Shown in pieces: positions 26,632 to 35,371 of a DNA stretch of 45,097 nucleotides; positions within the stretch are counted from its first letter, which is position 1; every line of letters begins with the position of its first letter. Position numbers and translations under genes: made by a program. The stretch covers positions 1 through 45,097 of the forward strand of contig CAVODE010000005.1 in NCBI GenBank assembly GCA_963694535.1, given 5' to 3'. The notes below the pieces were generated by a model. The model was not told the origin of the DNA and made no database searches. It saw nothing but the letters and a program-made list of their open reading frames with translations. This DNA is from UBA2979 sp963694535. GTDB lineage: Bacteria; Chloroflexota; Dehalococcoidia; UBA2979.

Positions 26632-27933
26632 CTATATATTAAGCTCAGGTATGGGAAGGTCTTCTGGGATATTGAAGTCAGATGGAATTTCCCTCATCGC
26701 TGTCGGATCACATATCGTCACAGTTGAGTTATTACTTATACTAACTGAATTAATCATGGCGACCCGTAACGCATCGGCTCTAAATCCTTTGGTATTTGCG
26801 TCCAAATCTATATCTGACGCCTCATTTTCAATATTTCGTGTAGCAGGAATTTGCTGTCGACTCATGGCTTCAATCGTCAGTGCAAGCGCGAAGGGTGCCG
26901 CAGCTGCACCCATATCGCCAACGTGAGACTTCAGAGCTGGTGTGTACATGTGATGCCGGACTGATGCACCAAACACTCGATGAACAGCTCTCGCTTCGGC
27001 GAGGTCGCCTTCTTGCGAGCCACAGGCATCCAACATTAAAACATCAATTTCAGATTGTATTCGCCCTGAAGAAAGAAGAGCTCCTTGGATGGATCGACCA
27101 ATATAAACAGGATCGATATTTGGCCTTCCATTTGAGCCAGCAGAGAATGTAAGAGACTGACCTTCGATTTCGGCGAGAATTTTTGCCCCGCGTGTGACAG
27201 CTACTTCTAGTGCTTCGAGTACAAAGACAACGCTTCCTTCCGAAAGCACTTTACCATTTCTATCTTTGTCTAGTGGACGAGATGCTAAGTCCGGATTGGT
27301 ATTACTTTGAGTTGTTAATTCCTTACGACTCTCACTTGCAGCAAATGTAGCTGCGTCAATCTGTGCATCGGTTCCACCAGCAATAGCCACATATGCATCC
27401 TTTCGGCGGATTATTTCTGACGCTTCAATTATTGCTTCAAGGCCACTCACATATTTCCCATCGAGAGGTATTACTGGACCCGTGATCCCAAGAAAAGCTG
27501 CAACACTTTGGCCTGGGTGAGGTATGTTTGTGATTTCAGCTGATTTTTCGTCTGTGAGGACCGCCATATCTTGGCTTTCCGCTGATGCTATTACACAGGC
27601 GATTTTGCCAGAGTTCTCCGGTGTCAAACTCAATCCAGCTGCTTGGACTGCTGTTAGAGCGGCTGATGCGGTATATCGAGAGCTAGAACTCAGGCTTTGG
27701 AAATAATCCGGACGAAATCGATTATCAACTCGGTCAGACTCCTGAATCTCGCCAGCAACTTTTGATTCAAGGCTTGACGTGTCAAATCGAGTTATATTTC
27801 GAACACCGCTTTCATTGTTCTCAATAGCTGACCATATAGCGCCAAGTGACCGCCCAAGTGGAGTAATAACCCCTATGCCTGTAATTACAACTCGAGGCGG
27901 CAGATTATCTTTCTGTGAATATGAATTAGTCAT
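26632..27933 (-). CDS. Beta-ketoacyl synthase-like protein without catalytic triad
   Basis: The 433-residue protein has the thiolase/KAS fold of FabF: VVITGIGVITPLGRSL at the N-terminus, AIAGGTDAQID and RPLDKDRNGKVLSEGS in the middle. The active-site Cys of the ACASG motif is Tyr161 (KYVSG). The first catalytic His (AHGTST) is Cys304 (ACGSQEGD). The second (KSxxGH) is Asp340 (KSHVGD). The C-terminal GFGG loop is also missing. Catalysis as a KAS is therefore excluded. By analogy with chain-length factors (KS-beta), it may be a partner of an active KAS, for example FabH immediately upstream. This is inference. Confidence 0.8.
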   Translation of the reverse strand: MTNSYSQKDNLPPRVVITGIGVITPLGRSLGAIWSAIENNESGVRNITRFDTSSLESKVAGEIQESDRVDNRFRPDYFQSLSSSSRYTASAALTAVQAAGLSLTPENSGKIACVIASAESQDMAVLTDEKSAEITNIPHPGQSVAAFLGITGPVIPLDGKYVSGLEAIIEASEIIRRKDAYVAIAGGTDAQIDAATFAASESRKELTTQSNTNPDLASRPLDKDRNGKVLSEGSVVFVLEALEVAVTRGAKILAEIEGQSLTFSAGSNGRPNIDPVYIGRSIQGALLSSGRIQSEIDVLMLDACGSQEGDLAEARAVHRVFGASVRHHMYTPALKSHVGDMGAAAAPFALALTIEAMSRQQIPATRNIENEASDIDLDANTKGFRADALRVAMINSVSISNNSTVTICDPTAMREIPSDFNIPEDLPIPELNI

Positions 27934-27969
27934 GTAATTAGTTTATTCGTCAGCTGGCTAAAAAACTTG

Positions 27970-28947
27970 TTAGCCCCACTTCGCTATCATTGCACCCCAA
28001 TTTAGCCCTCCTCCAAAAGCGACAAACAACACCATGTTATTGGATTTGAGCCGTTTTTCCTGTAACGCTTCGGAAAGAGCAATGGGAATTGAAGCAGAGG
28101 ATGTATTTCCATATTTCTGCACGTTAATAAATGCTCGTTCAATGGGCAGTCCAAGTCTCTCCATCAGGGCTTTTATAATACGTTTATTTGCTTGGTGTGG
28201 AATACAAATATCAATATCGTCGGCCTTTAAATTAGCTTTTTTCAAGGCCTCTTCCACAGCCTCAGCCATTGCTGTAACGGCATATTTAAATACAGATCGC
28301 CCGTCCATTACTATTTTGGCTTCTTGATCTAGTAGGTCTGAGGGTGCCGTACAAGGGCCAGAGGCGAATAGTAGTTTGGCTGCACCACCATCTGAACCGA
28401 GCACTGCTGGAAATATTTGACCAGTTTCATTTTCGTGATTGCGCTCAAGAATTACGGCCCCTGCGCCATCACCAAAAAGAATGCAAGTGCCTCTATCGGA
28501 CCAATCTGTGATGCGACTCAGTACTTCCGATCCAATTATCAGAATTCTTTCAGCGGAGCGTGAGTGTATGAGTTGAGACGCGGTGGATAGAGCTGTAACA
28601 AATCCGTTACATGCCGCATTTATATCGAAAGCTCCACAACTAGCACCGATAGAGTGTTGTATCCGGCTCGCGGTAGATGGGAACATACCACTTGGAGTGC
28701 ATGTCGCTGTAATGATCAGATCTAAGTCAAGAGCACTTATACCGGCTTTCTCGAGGGCTCTTTTGGCCGCTGTAGCACCAAGTGTCGCCGATGAATCTTC
28801 ATCACTCGCAATGTGCCTTTGGCTTATTCCCGTCCTTTCAACTATCCATTCATCACTGGTATCAATCATTTCTGAAAGCTCTTGGTTGGTAAGGATTCTC
28901 TCAGGAACTGCATGACCGAAGCCCGAAACATGACAGGAAAAAGACAT
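27970..28947 (-). CDS. fabH: Beta-ketoacyl-ACP synthase III
   Basis: KAS III starts fatty acid synthesis by condensing an acyl-CoA primer with malonyl-ACP. The 325-residue protein keeps the Cys-His-Asn triad: C113 in NAACNGFVTA, the His in PHQANKRII and the Asn in KYGNTSSASI. N-terminal markers are TNQELSEMIDTSDEWI and RTGISQRHIA. The length is normal. It lies 36 bases upstream of the catalytically dead KS-like gene and 32 bases downstream of the sigma-factor gene; no ACP, FabD or FabG is seen in the window, so a specialised role is possible. Confidence 0.95.
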   Translation of the reverse strand: MSFSCHVSGFGHAVPERILTNQELSEMIDTSDEWIVERTGISQRHIASDEDSSATLGATAAKRALEKAGISALDLDLIITATCTPSGMFPSTASRIQHSIGASCGAFDINAACNGFVTALSTASQLIHSRSAERILIIGSEVLSRITDWSDRGTCILFGDGAGAVILERNHENETGQIFPAVLGSDGGAAKLLFASGPCTAPSDLLDQEAKIVMDGRSVFKYAVTAMAEAVEEALKKANLKADDIDICIPHQANKRIIKALMERLGLPIERAFINVQKYGNTSSASIPIALSEALQEKRLKSNNMVLFVAFGGGLNWGAMIAKWG

Positions 28948-28979
28948 ATCACACCTTAAGTTTGCGATAGTATTGTTTA

Positions 28980-29519
28980 CTATTCGTAGGACCCCAGTAT
29001 AGCTTCCAGGGCGATCAGTGTGCGCCGGTGTATTTGTTTAATGGCACCTTCACTCTTACCCAATTTTTCACCAATTTTTTTATTCGTAAGCCCGTCAACA
29101 TATTTCAAGGTTATTAACTCTTGCCGATCGGGGCTAAGTGCCGCAACAGCTCGCCAAAGACTTTGAATTTGCTCGTTGTGTTCTACCAAATGCTCTGGAC
29201 TTGGAACACTATCTAGGGTGTCAGCATAATCATTTAGGTGGTCAGGTGTTTTTGAGCGGCCTGTATCTCGATACCAGTTCACCAAAACATTGTGAGCAAT
29301 TGTCATTATCCATCCACCAAAAGCATCAGATCCTCGGCCGTGAAAATTAGCTAGTGCCGTGAATGCTCGTAAGAAGACGGTCGACGTTAATTCTTCAGCA
29401 TCCAATATTGTGGGAGTTCTTCGAACCAGGTAGCCGAAAACCCGAGGTGCAAATTCCTCATATAGTCTAGAGAACGCGTCGACGGTTACGTTTCCATCAA
29501 TTTTGTTGTTAGTTTTCAT
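28980..29519 (-). CDS. ECF-type RNA polymerase sigma factor
   Basis: The 179-residue protein has sigma region 2 (about 15-85: FGYLVRRTPTILDAEELT and GGWIMTIAHNVLVNWYRD) and region 4 (about 120-175: LSPDRQELITLKYVDGLTN and the helix-turn-helix IGEKLGKSEGAIKQIHRR). This is the extracytoplasmic-function layout, with no region 1 or 3. No anti-sigma gene is recognisable next to it. It is divergent from hrcA and heads the run with fabH, so it may control its own cluster; its target promoter is not known. Confidence 0.92.
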   Translation of the reverse strand: MKTNNKIDGNVTVDAFSRLYEEFAPRVFGYLVRRTPTILDAEELTSTVFLRAFTALANFHGRGSDAFGGWIMTIAHNVLVNWYRDTGRSKTPDHLNDYADTLDSVPSPEHLVEHNEQIQSLWRAVAALSPDRQELITLKYVDGLTNKKIGEKLGKSEGAIKQIHRRTLIALEAILGSYE

Positions 29520-29571
29520 TGTTTGAAGTATAAATGACAGTACGGCGTCTGAAGTTAATTACGGTTAAGCG

Positions 29572-29601
29572 TTGACCGGAGTGCGTCAGCTGATTTACAC
29601 T
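29572..29601 (+). promoter_or_regulatory. Candidate sigma-70 promoter of the hrcA operon
   Basis: TTGACC (29572-29577) and TACACT (29596-29601) are separated by 18 bases, with five and four matches to consensus. Transcription would start within the CIRCE element, which is the classic arrangement for HrcA repression. The -10 box lies in the left arm of the extended palindrome. Confidence 0.45.
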
Positions 29602-29604
29602 TAA

Positions 29605-29631
29605 TTAGCACTCTCTGTATGAGAGTGCTAA
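29605..29631 (+). promoter_or_regulatory. CIRCE operator (HrcA binding site), perfect match
   Basis: The sequence is TTAGCACTC, nine bases, GAGTGCTAA, an exact match to the CIRCE consensus. It lies 65 bases before the hrcA ATG, so HrcA is expected to repress its own operon with grpE, dnaK and dnaJ. The symmetry goes well beyond CIRCE: bases 29594-29615 are perfectly complementary to 29621-29642, giving 22-bp arms around a five-base loop TGTAT. Confidence 0.98.
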
Positions 29632-29696
29632 TTAAGTGTAAATACCCCTATATATAAGGGAAATCTAGCATTAAAATTGGCTCATAGGAAATACTT

Positions 29697-30746
29697 ATGA
29701 ATACTTTAACTGAACGCCGAGCTGCGATACTTTCGTTAGTTGTCGACGAATATATTCGGACAGCTGAGCCTGTTTCTTCAAAATTTTTGGCTGATATGTC
29801 TGAGCTTAGCGTCTCACCAGCAACAGTGCGGAACGAATTTGCACTTTTAGAGGCAAATGGACTTTTGACTCATCCGCATACCTCGGGTGGAAGAATTCCG
29901 ACGGAAAATGGATACCGCACCTACGTAGAGCAACTGATGTTTGAAGAACCGATCGTGGAAGAAGAGCGCATTACGGTTGAGCATCAGCTACACCAGGCAG
30001 CAGGCAGCGTGGATGAGTTGCTTCCTCTGGTCTCAACCATACTTGCAAGTTGGGTGGGAAATGTCGCCATCATTACTCGAAGAAGTGAAAAGAAGCGTGA
30101 ATTGCTTCAAGTACAACTTGTAGACATAAGTGGTGATACAACACTCCTTGTATGCGTTTTAGATGACGGCACGGTTAAGAAAAAATTTCTGACTATCTAT
30201 CCCTATTTGAATCAATCACTTTTAAATCAACATGCAAACATTCTTAATGAACTGCTTGCTGGCCTTACTTCACTGGAAATAAGGAGATTGATTAAATCCC
30301 CAACAAATCTTGAACTTTTGGACTTAGTATCAGTGATAGCAGATCTCATAGTTGAAGAGAATATGTCTGAAAATACGTATCTTGACGGGATTGAGGTCGC
30401 ACTTCAGCAACCTGAATTTAGTAATCAGGAGAGCATGTTAGAGGCGATGGGATATCTTAGTATTTATCGGCTCGAACGGTTGATTAATTCTGTGATGACA
30501 GACGGTCTCGATTTGAGTACTCGAATTGTAATTGGCCGAGATGATGATGAAAGTATTTCAAGTGGTTGGAGTATTGTCGCCTCGAAATATGGTCTAGATG
30601 CGGGCCGAGGCGTGATAGCTGTTGTAGGCCCAACTCGCATGGCTTATGGCTATGTTTTACCTAGAGTGCGCTACTTAGCTGGTTTGATAACGCAATTGAA
30701 TAGAGATTTGGGCCGCAAGAATGTTTTGGACGGCCTAGATGACTAA
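29697..30746 (+). CDS. hrcA: Heat-inducible transcription repressor HrcA
   Basis: HrcA binds CIRCE and depends on GroEL for activity. The 349-residue protein has the N-terminal winged helix (LTERRAAILSLVVDEYIRTA, SPATVRNEFALLEANGLL and HPHTSGGRIPTENGYRTYV). The GAF-like central domain and the C-terminal VVGPTRMAYGYVLPRVRYL follow. AGGAA lies six bases before the ATG. The last eight bases overlap the grpE start. The operator upstream is a perfect CIRCE, so the circuit is complete within the window apart from groESL. Confidence 0.97.
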   Translation: MNTLTERRAAILSLVVDEYIRTAEPVSSKFLADMSELSVSPATVRNEFALLEANGLLTHPHTSGGRIPTENGYRTYVEQLMFEEPIVEEERITVEHQLHQAAGSVDELLPLVSTILASWVGNVAIITRRSEKKRELLQVQLVDISGDTTLLVCVLDDGTVKKKFLTIYPYLNQSLLNQHANILNELLAGLTSLEIRRLIKSPTNLELLDLVSVIADLIVEENMSENTYLDGIEVALQQPEFSNQESMLEAMGYLSIYRLERLINSVMTDGLDLSTRIVIGRDDDESISSGWSIVASKYGLDAGRGVIAVVGPTRMAYGYVLPRVRYLAGLITQLNRDLGRKNVLDGLDD

Positions 30747-31308
30747 CACAGATGAAAAAACACAGAGTGAGGAATTAGACGCCACAATTGTTGATGAAGC
30801 CGACGAGTTGATTGATTCTCCTATTTCTCTAGAATCTGAGTTGGATGAGGTGAAAGCACAACTGTTGCGATCATTGGCTGACTATCAAAACCTGCAGCGC
30901 AGAAGCAGTGAGGATTTGGTAAATGCACGACTTGATGCACTGAAGCCGTTTTTAAATGTTTTGGATGATTTACAAAGAGCCGTCCAAGCCGTCCAAGCTG
31001 ATGTGAATGAATCCCCTTGGGTTCAAGGGGTAACTCTTGCGGTTCAAAAATTTGAGAATACATTGGTAAACCGGGGAGTCCGGACATATGGAGAAGTCGG
31101 TGACATATTCGACCCAAAATTGCACGAGGCGGTTGGCCTTACTGCGGGTCCCGATGGTCAGATTTTAGAAGTTATAGCTGGTGGGTATGAGGTTGGAGAA
31201 AAAATTATCCGGCCGGCTTTAGTAATAGTAGGAGAAGGTCAGGAAAAAGAGACTGAGGGTGATGATTCCTGCGGGAATGGATCAGCTTCAGTATGGAACG
31301 AATTGTAA
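30739..31308 (+). CDS. grpE: Nucleotide exchange factor GrpE
   Basis: GrpE releases ADP from DnaK. The 189-residue protein has an acidic N-terminus, a long coiled-coil helix (about 30-80, LRSLADYQNLQRRSSEDL) and the C-terminal beta-wing domain with FDPKLHEAVG and GYEVGEKIIRPALVIVG. The start ATG lies inside the end of hrcA in another frame, showing translational coupling. Confidence 0.96.
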   Translation: MTNTDEKTQSEELDATIVDEADELIDSPISLESELDEVKAQLLRSLADYQNLQRRSSEDLVNARLDALKPFLNVLDDLQRAVQAVQADVNESPWVQGVTLAVQKFENTLVNRGVRTYGEVGDIFDPKLHEAVGLTAGPDGQILEVIAGGYEVGEKIIRPALVIVGEGQEKETEGDDSCGNGSASVWNEL

Positions 31309-31349
31309 AATAAAAGTTTATGAATTAGGACAATTAGATAGGAGTCAGG

Positions 31350-33257
31350 ATGAGTCGGGTTATAGGCATTGATTTAGGAACCACCAACTCTTGTATAGCG
31401 GTGATGGAGGCGGGTGAGGCTCGCATTATTGAGAATTCTGAGGGTGGCCGAACTACGCCCTCAGTTGTTGCTGAGGCGAAGGATGGAGAAAGACTGGTTG
31501 GCACGGTTGCGAAACGGCAAGCTGTGACTAACTCTGACAATACCCTCTATTCGGTCAAGCGATTGATGGGTAGACAGCATGATGATGAAGAAACCACGCG
31601 CCTAGAAGCGATGGCCTCATTCAGGTTGGTCAAGCGAGAGAATGGCGACGCGGCCGTGGTGATGGGTGATAGTGATTACAGCCCTCCCGAGATAAGTGCA
31701 ATGATTTTAGGAAAATTAAAAGCTGATGCAGAGGCTTATTTGGGCGAAGATGTTTCGGAAGCAGTGATTACAGTGCCCGCCTATTTTAATGATGCTCAAC
31801 GTCAGGCAACTAGAGATGCTGGGCGAATTGCTGGTCTCGAAGTTCTGAGGATAATTAATGAACCTACTGCGGCTTCGCTTGCATATGGCCTTGGTGAAGA
31901 TGCAACGGATCAGACTATCGCAGTTTACGATCTTGGGGGAGGTACATTTGATATTTCTGTGCTTGAGATTGGTGACGGAGCTTTTGAAGTCAAGGCAACC
32001 AATGGGGACACCTTCTTAGGTGGTGATGATTTTGACAATGCTGTGATAAATGATTTAGTTGCCGAATTTAAGAAAGACCAAGGTATCGATCTATCAGAGG
32101 ATAAAGCAGCTCTCCAACGTTTAAAGGAGGCAGCTGAGAAAGCAAAAATCGAGTTGTCTTCGGCTCAGCAGACTGAAGTAAACCTGCCATTTATTACAGC
32201 TGATTCATCTGGCCCAAAACATTTAGTGCGATCTATTTCTAGAAGCTATTTTGAGCAGTTGGTGGATGAGCTTGTTGAAAGATCTCTTGGTCCAGTGAAG
32301 CAAGCCCTCAAAGACTCAAGTATGGATCCGTCCGATATTGATGAGGTCGTACTAGTGGGTGGGCAGACACGAATGCCGCTTGTGCAAAAGAAGATAGAAG
32401 AATTTTTTGGAAAAGAGCCACACCGCGGAGTGAACCCGGACGAGGTGGTTGCAATGGGAGCTGCGATTCAAGCCGGAGTCCTAAAAGGTGATGTGAAGGA
32501 TATGCTGCTGCTTGACGTGACTCCACTGACCTTAGGTATTGAAACACTAGGTGGAGTTATGACTCCTTTGATAGAGAGAAATACCACTATACCCACTAGT
32601 AAAAGCGAAACATTTTCTACAGCTGCGGATAATCAACCCCAAGTGGACGTACACGTCCTCCAGGGTGAGCGACCAATGGCGACTGATAACAACACAATGG
32701 GAAGATTTGCGTTAGATGGTATTTTGCCGGCACCAAGAGGAATTCCTCAAGTCGAAGTAACTTTTGACATTGATGCTAATGGGATTGTAAAAGTGTCTGC
32801 TAAAGATAAGGCTACTAACAAAGAGCAACATATAACTATCCAATCATCATCTGGACTCACGGATGATGAAGTAGAGCGGTTGAAGCAGGAGGCTGAAGAA
32901 CATGCCGAGGAAGACGCGAAGAAGAAGTCAGCCATAGAGTCGCGCAATGCTGCGGACACTCTTTGCTATTCAGCGGAAAAACTTATAGAGGATAACAAGG
33001 AACTCGTGACGGATGATCAGAGGTCGACAATTGAGGAATCGATAGCAGAGGTTAGGCAGAGTCTCGAGAGCGGTGATGATTTGATTTTAACGACCAAGAC
33101 AAGTGAACTTGAAGCTATTTTACAAGAGATAGGCCAAGCGATTTATACGGCGCAAGCTGCACAAAATGCGCCAGGTTCTGAAGGGAACGATGGCTCTGAT
33201 AGTGAGCAGGATGAAGCGAGCGATGACACGATTGAGGGTGAATTCCGAGAAGTTTAG
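31350..33257 (+). CDS. dnaK: Chaperone DnaK (Hsp70)
   Basis: DnaK is the ATP-dependent Hsp70 chaperone. The 635-residue protein has the N-terminal phosphate loop GIDLGTTNSCIAV, the second signature YDLGGGTFDISVLE, VLVGGQTRMPLVQ, the interdomain linker region DMLLLDVTPLTLGIET and the helical lid. The C-terminal acidic tail ends DDTIEGEFREV, close to the usual EEVD-like bacterial end. TAGGAG precedes the ATG. It stands 41 bases after grpE and 56 before dnaJ, in the CIRCE-controlled operon. Confidence 0.99.
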   Translation: MSRVIGIDLGTTNSCIAVMEAGEARIIENSEGGRTTPSVVAEAKDGERLVGTVAKRQAVTNSDNTLYSVKRLMGRQHDDEETTRLEAMASFRLVKRENGDAAVVMGDSDYSPPEISAMILGKLKADAEAYLGEDVSEAVITVPAYFNDAQRQATRDAGRIAGLEVLRIINEPTAASLAYGLGEDATDQTIAVYDLGGGTFDISVLEIGDGAFEVKATNGDTFLGGDDFDNAVINDLVAEFKKDQGIDLSEDKAALQRLKEAAEKAKIELSSAQQTEVNLPFITADSSGPKHLVRSISRSYFEQLVDELVERSLGPVKQALKDSSMDPSDIDEVVLVGGQTRMPLVQKKIEEFFGKEPHRGVNPDEVVAMGAAIQAGVLKGDVKDMLLLDVTPLTLGIETLGGVMTPLIERNTTIPTSKSETFSTAADNQPQVDVHVLQGERPMATDNNTMGRFALDGILPAPRGIPQVEVTFDIDANGIVKVSAKDKATNKEQHITIQSSSGLTDDEVERLKQEAEEHAEEDAKKKSAIESRNAADTLCYSAEKLIEDNKELVTDDQRSTIEESIAEVRQSLESGDDLILTTKTSELEAILQEIGQAIYTAQAAQNAPGSEGNDGSDSEQDEASDDTIEGEFREV

Positions 33258-33313
33258 ATTTCAAGGACTGGGCGATGTCCGAATGAATGAAATTTTTAAA
33301 GGATTAATAACAT

Positions 33314-34432
33314 ATGGCAGCTGCTCCTGATCTATATGAGACACTTGGGGTCACTCGCGAAGCGTCCCCAAGCGACATCAAGAAAGCCTATCGACTTCTA
33401 GCAAAAGAATTCCATCCAGATGTAAATAAATCGGATGGTGCAGAAGCGAAGTTTAAAGAAGTCTCAACGGCCTACGAGGTGTTATCTGATCCGGAAAAGC
33501 GTGGTAGATATGATCAATTTGGTCATGCAGGTATTGGTAACGCCGGTGCACAAGGTTTTGATGGTGGTGGATTCGGTGGATTCGGAGATATATTCGACTC
33601 ATTTTTTCGGTCCACTGGTGCTCGTCGGGCTGGACCACAGCAGGGGTCAGATTTAAGAACTACTATCGAAATAAATCTTGAAGACGTGCTATTGGGGATT
33701 GAATACCCACTTAATTTCTCTAGAGTCATTCGATGTCAGCCGTGCAGGGGAACTGGAGAGGCTGACGCGGCAGAGAGACCGAAATGCGACGAGTGCTCAG
33801 GAACAGGAGAACTGAGACAGGTTCAGCGATCATTGTTTGGTCAGTTTGTAAACGTTACTGTTTGTAATATTTGCCAGGGTGAAGGCACAAAGGTACGCAA
33901 TGCTTGCGCGTCCTGTAGAGGACGAGGAGTAACCGAGTCCGAGGTCGAACGATCAATATCAGTGCCTGCTGGTATTGATAACGGAGAGACACTTCGTATC
34001 AGAGGAGAAGGTGATCAAGGTGCCCGAGGGGCAGAGGCTGGAAGTTTATACGCGGAAATACGAATCAAGGAGCATTCTAAATTTCTGCGTTATGGTCGAG
34101 ACTTAGTAACTGAGTGCGAATTAAATATTGTGGAGGCGATGCTCGGTACTGATCTTGAGATTAATACTTTGGATGGGTCCACAAAAACCTTATCGATAGA
34201 TCCCGGAACTCAGTCAGGGGATCGGCGAGTATTAAGAGGAGAGGGCGTTCCGGACGTTAGGGGGAGAGGAAGAGGAGATTTATATTTGCAAATCAGAGTA
34301 ATAACTCCCACCCGACTCTCGAGTGAGCAGGAAAGTATTATCCGAGAATTTGGAAAATCTTTGACTGACGACCATAAGCCACGAACTGAAGAATCTATGT
34401 TTGATAGAATTAAATCGGTTTTTGGTGGCTAA
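33314..34432 (+). CDS. dnaJ: Co-chaperone DnaJ (Hsp40, type I)
   Basis: DnaJ delivers substrates to DnaK and stimulates its ATPase. The 372-residue protein has the J domain with HPD (KEFHPDVNKS), a Gly/Phe-rich region (about 75-100), four zinc CxxCxGxG motifs (CQPCRGTG, CDECSGTG, CNICQGEG, CASCRGRG) and the C-terminal substrate-binding domains. All type I features are intact. AAAGGA lies upstream of the ATG. Confidence 0.98.
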   Translation: MAAAPDLYETLGVTREASPSDIKKAYRLLAKEFHPDVNKSDGAEAKFKEVSTAYEVLSDPEKRGRYDQFGHAGIGNAGAQGFDGGGFGGFGDIFDSFFRSTGARRAGPQQGSDLRTTIEINLEDVLLGIEYPLNFSRVIRCQPCRGTGEADAAERPKCDECSGTGELRQVQRSLFGQFVNVTVCNICQGEGTKVRNACASCRGRGVTESEVERSISVPAGIDNGETLRIRGEGDQGARGAEAGSLYAEIRIKEHSKFLRYGRDLVTECELNIVEAMLGTDLEINTLDGSTKTLSIDPGTQSGDRRVLRGEGVPDVRGRGRGDLYLQIRVITPTRLSSEQESIIREFGKSLTDDHKPRTEESMFDRIKSVFGG

Positions 34433-34444
34433 TTTTTCACACAT

Positions 34445-35371
34445 ATGTGGATCCAAGCAGAAATCAAAAGTCATTCAGATGAAGTTGAATTAATAATTAA
34501 TTGTGCCTATGGACTGGGTGCGATCGGTGCAATTGTTGAGGTGCCGTTTTTAGCGGGCTCTTTGGATCTTGGTGCGTATACAGAATCGCATAGTGAGTCA
34601 TATCTTGTTATTGCTACTTTTGAGGCTCCATTTGTCCGTAGGGACAGAGCTCTATTTAGAAGGCGTTTAAATCACCTGTCGTTAAAAGAAACCTTGTCAC
34701 GTATTCGGTATCACTCCGTTGGGACCCGAGATTTTTCAAACGAGTGGCGGGAATTTTTTTCAGTTCAGAGATTCGGCAGACTCATGCTTCGACCAAGCTG
34801 GGTGAGTGACAAAGCCTCACCTGATGAGGTTGAAATGATTTTGGATCCCGGATTTGCTTTTGGAAGTGGCCTGCACCCCACAACACAACTATGTCTCGAG
34901 TTACTAGAACAAAATATCACTAGTCAGACTGTAGCCGTGAATGTGATAGATGTCGGCTCGGGGTCAGGAATTCTTTCGATCGGCTCGGCCCTTTTAGGTG
35001 CGTTTCGTGTTCGCGCATTTGATATCGATATCGATTCAATTGCAATAGCGCAAGCAAACGCGCATTTGAATCATGTTTTTGATTTGATTGATTATGAGGT
35101 ATTTGATTTTTCCCAGAAAAATGCTACGAAATTTGGTGATTTACGCGGTTGGGCCGATCTCATAGTTGCTAATATTTCGGAAACTGCTCTTATAAGCATG
35201 ATGCATAACTTTAATTCTTCTATAAAAATTGGAGGTCAATTAATTATGAGTGGCTTTGAATCAGCTGCAGTGAATAACATTGTCACATTTGGAACTGAAG
35301 CAGGCTTTGAGCTTAGCGTTCATATTACGAAGAATGACTGGAGCGCTTTAATTATGATTAGGAAGTTCTAG
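34445..35371 (+). CDS. prmA: Ribosomal protein L11 methyltransferase
   Basis: PrmA methylates L11 (rplK, present in this window) with S-adenosylmethionine. The 308-residue protein has the N-terminal L11-recognition domain (about 1-100), the segment DPGFAFGSGLHPTTQLCLE, the SAM-binding motif VIDVGSGSGILSIGSALLG and the strand DLIVANISE. It lies 12 bases after dnaJ, a frequent dnaJ-prmA arrangement. Its stop overlaps the next GTG start by one base. No clear ribosome binding site is seen. Confidence 0.94.
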   Translation: MWIQAEIKSHSDEVELIINCAYGLGAIGAIVEVPFLAGSLDLGAYTESHSESYLVIATFEAPFVRRDRALFRRRLNHLSLKETLSRIRYHSVGTRDFSNEWREFFSVQRFGRLMLRPSWVSDKASPDEVEMILDPGFAFGSGLHPTTQLCLELLEQNITSQTVAVNVIDVGSGSGILSIGSALLGAFRVRAFDIDIDSIAIAQANAHLNHVFDLIDYEVFDFSQKNATKFGDLRGWADLIVANISETALISMMHNFNSSIKIGGQLIMSGFESAAVNNIVTFGTEAGFELSVHITKNDWSALIMIRKF

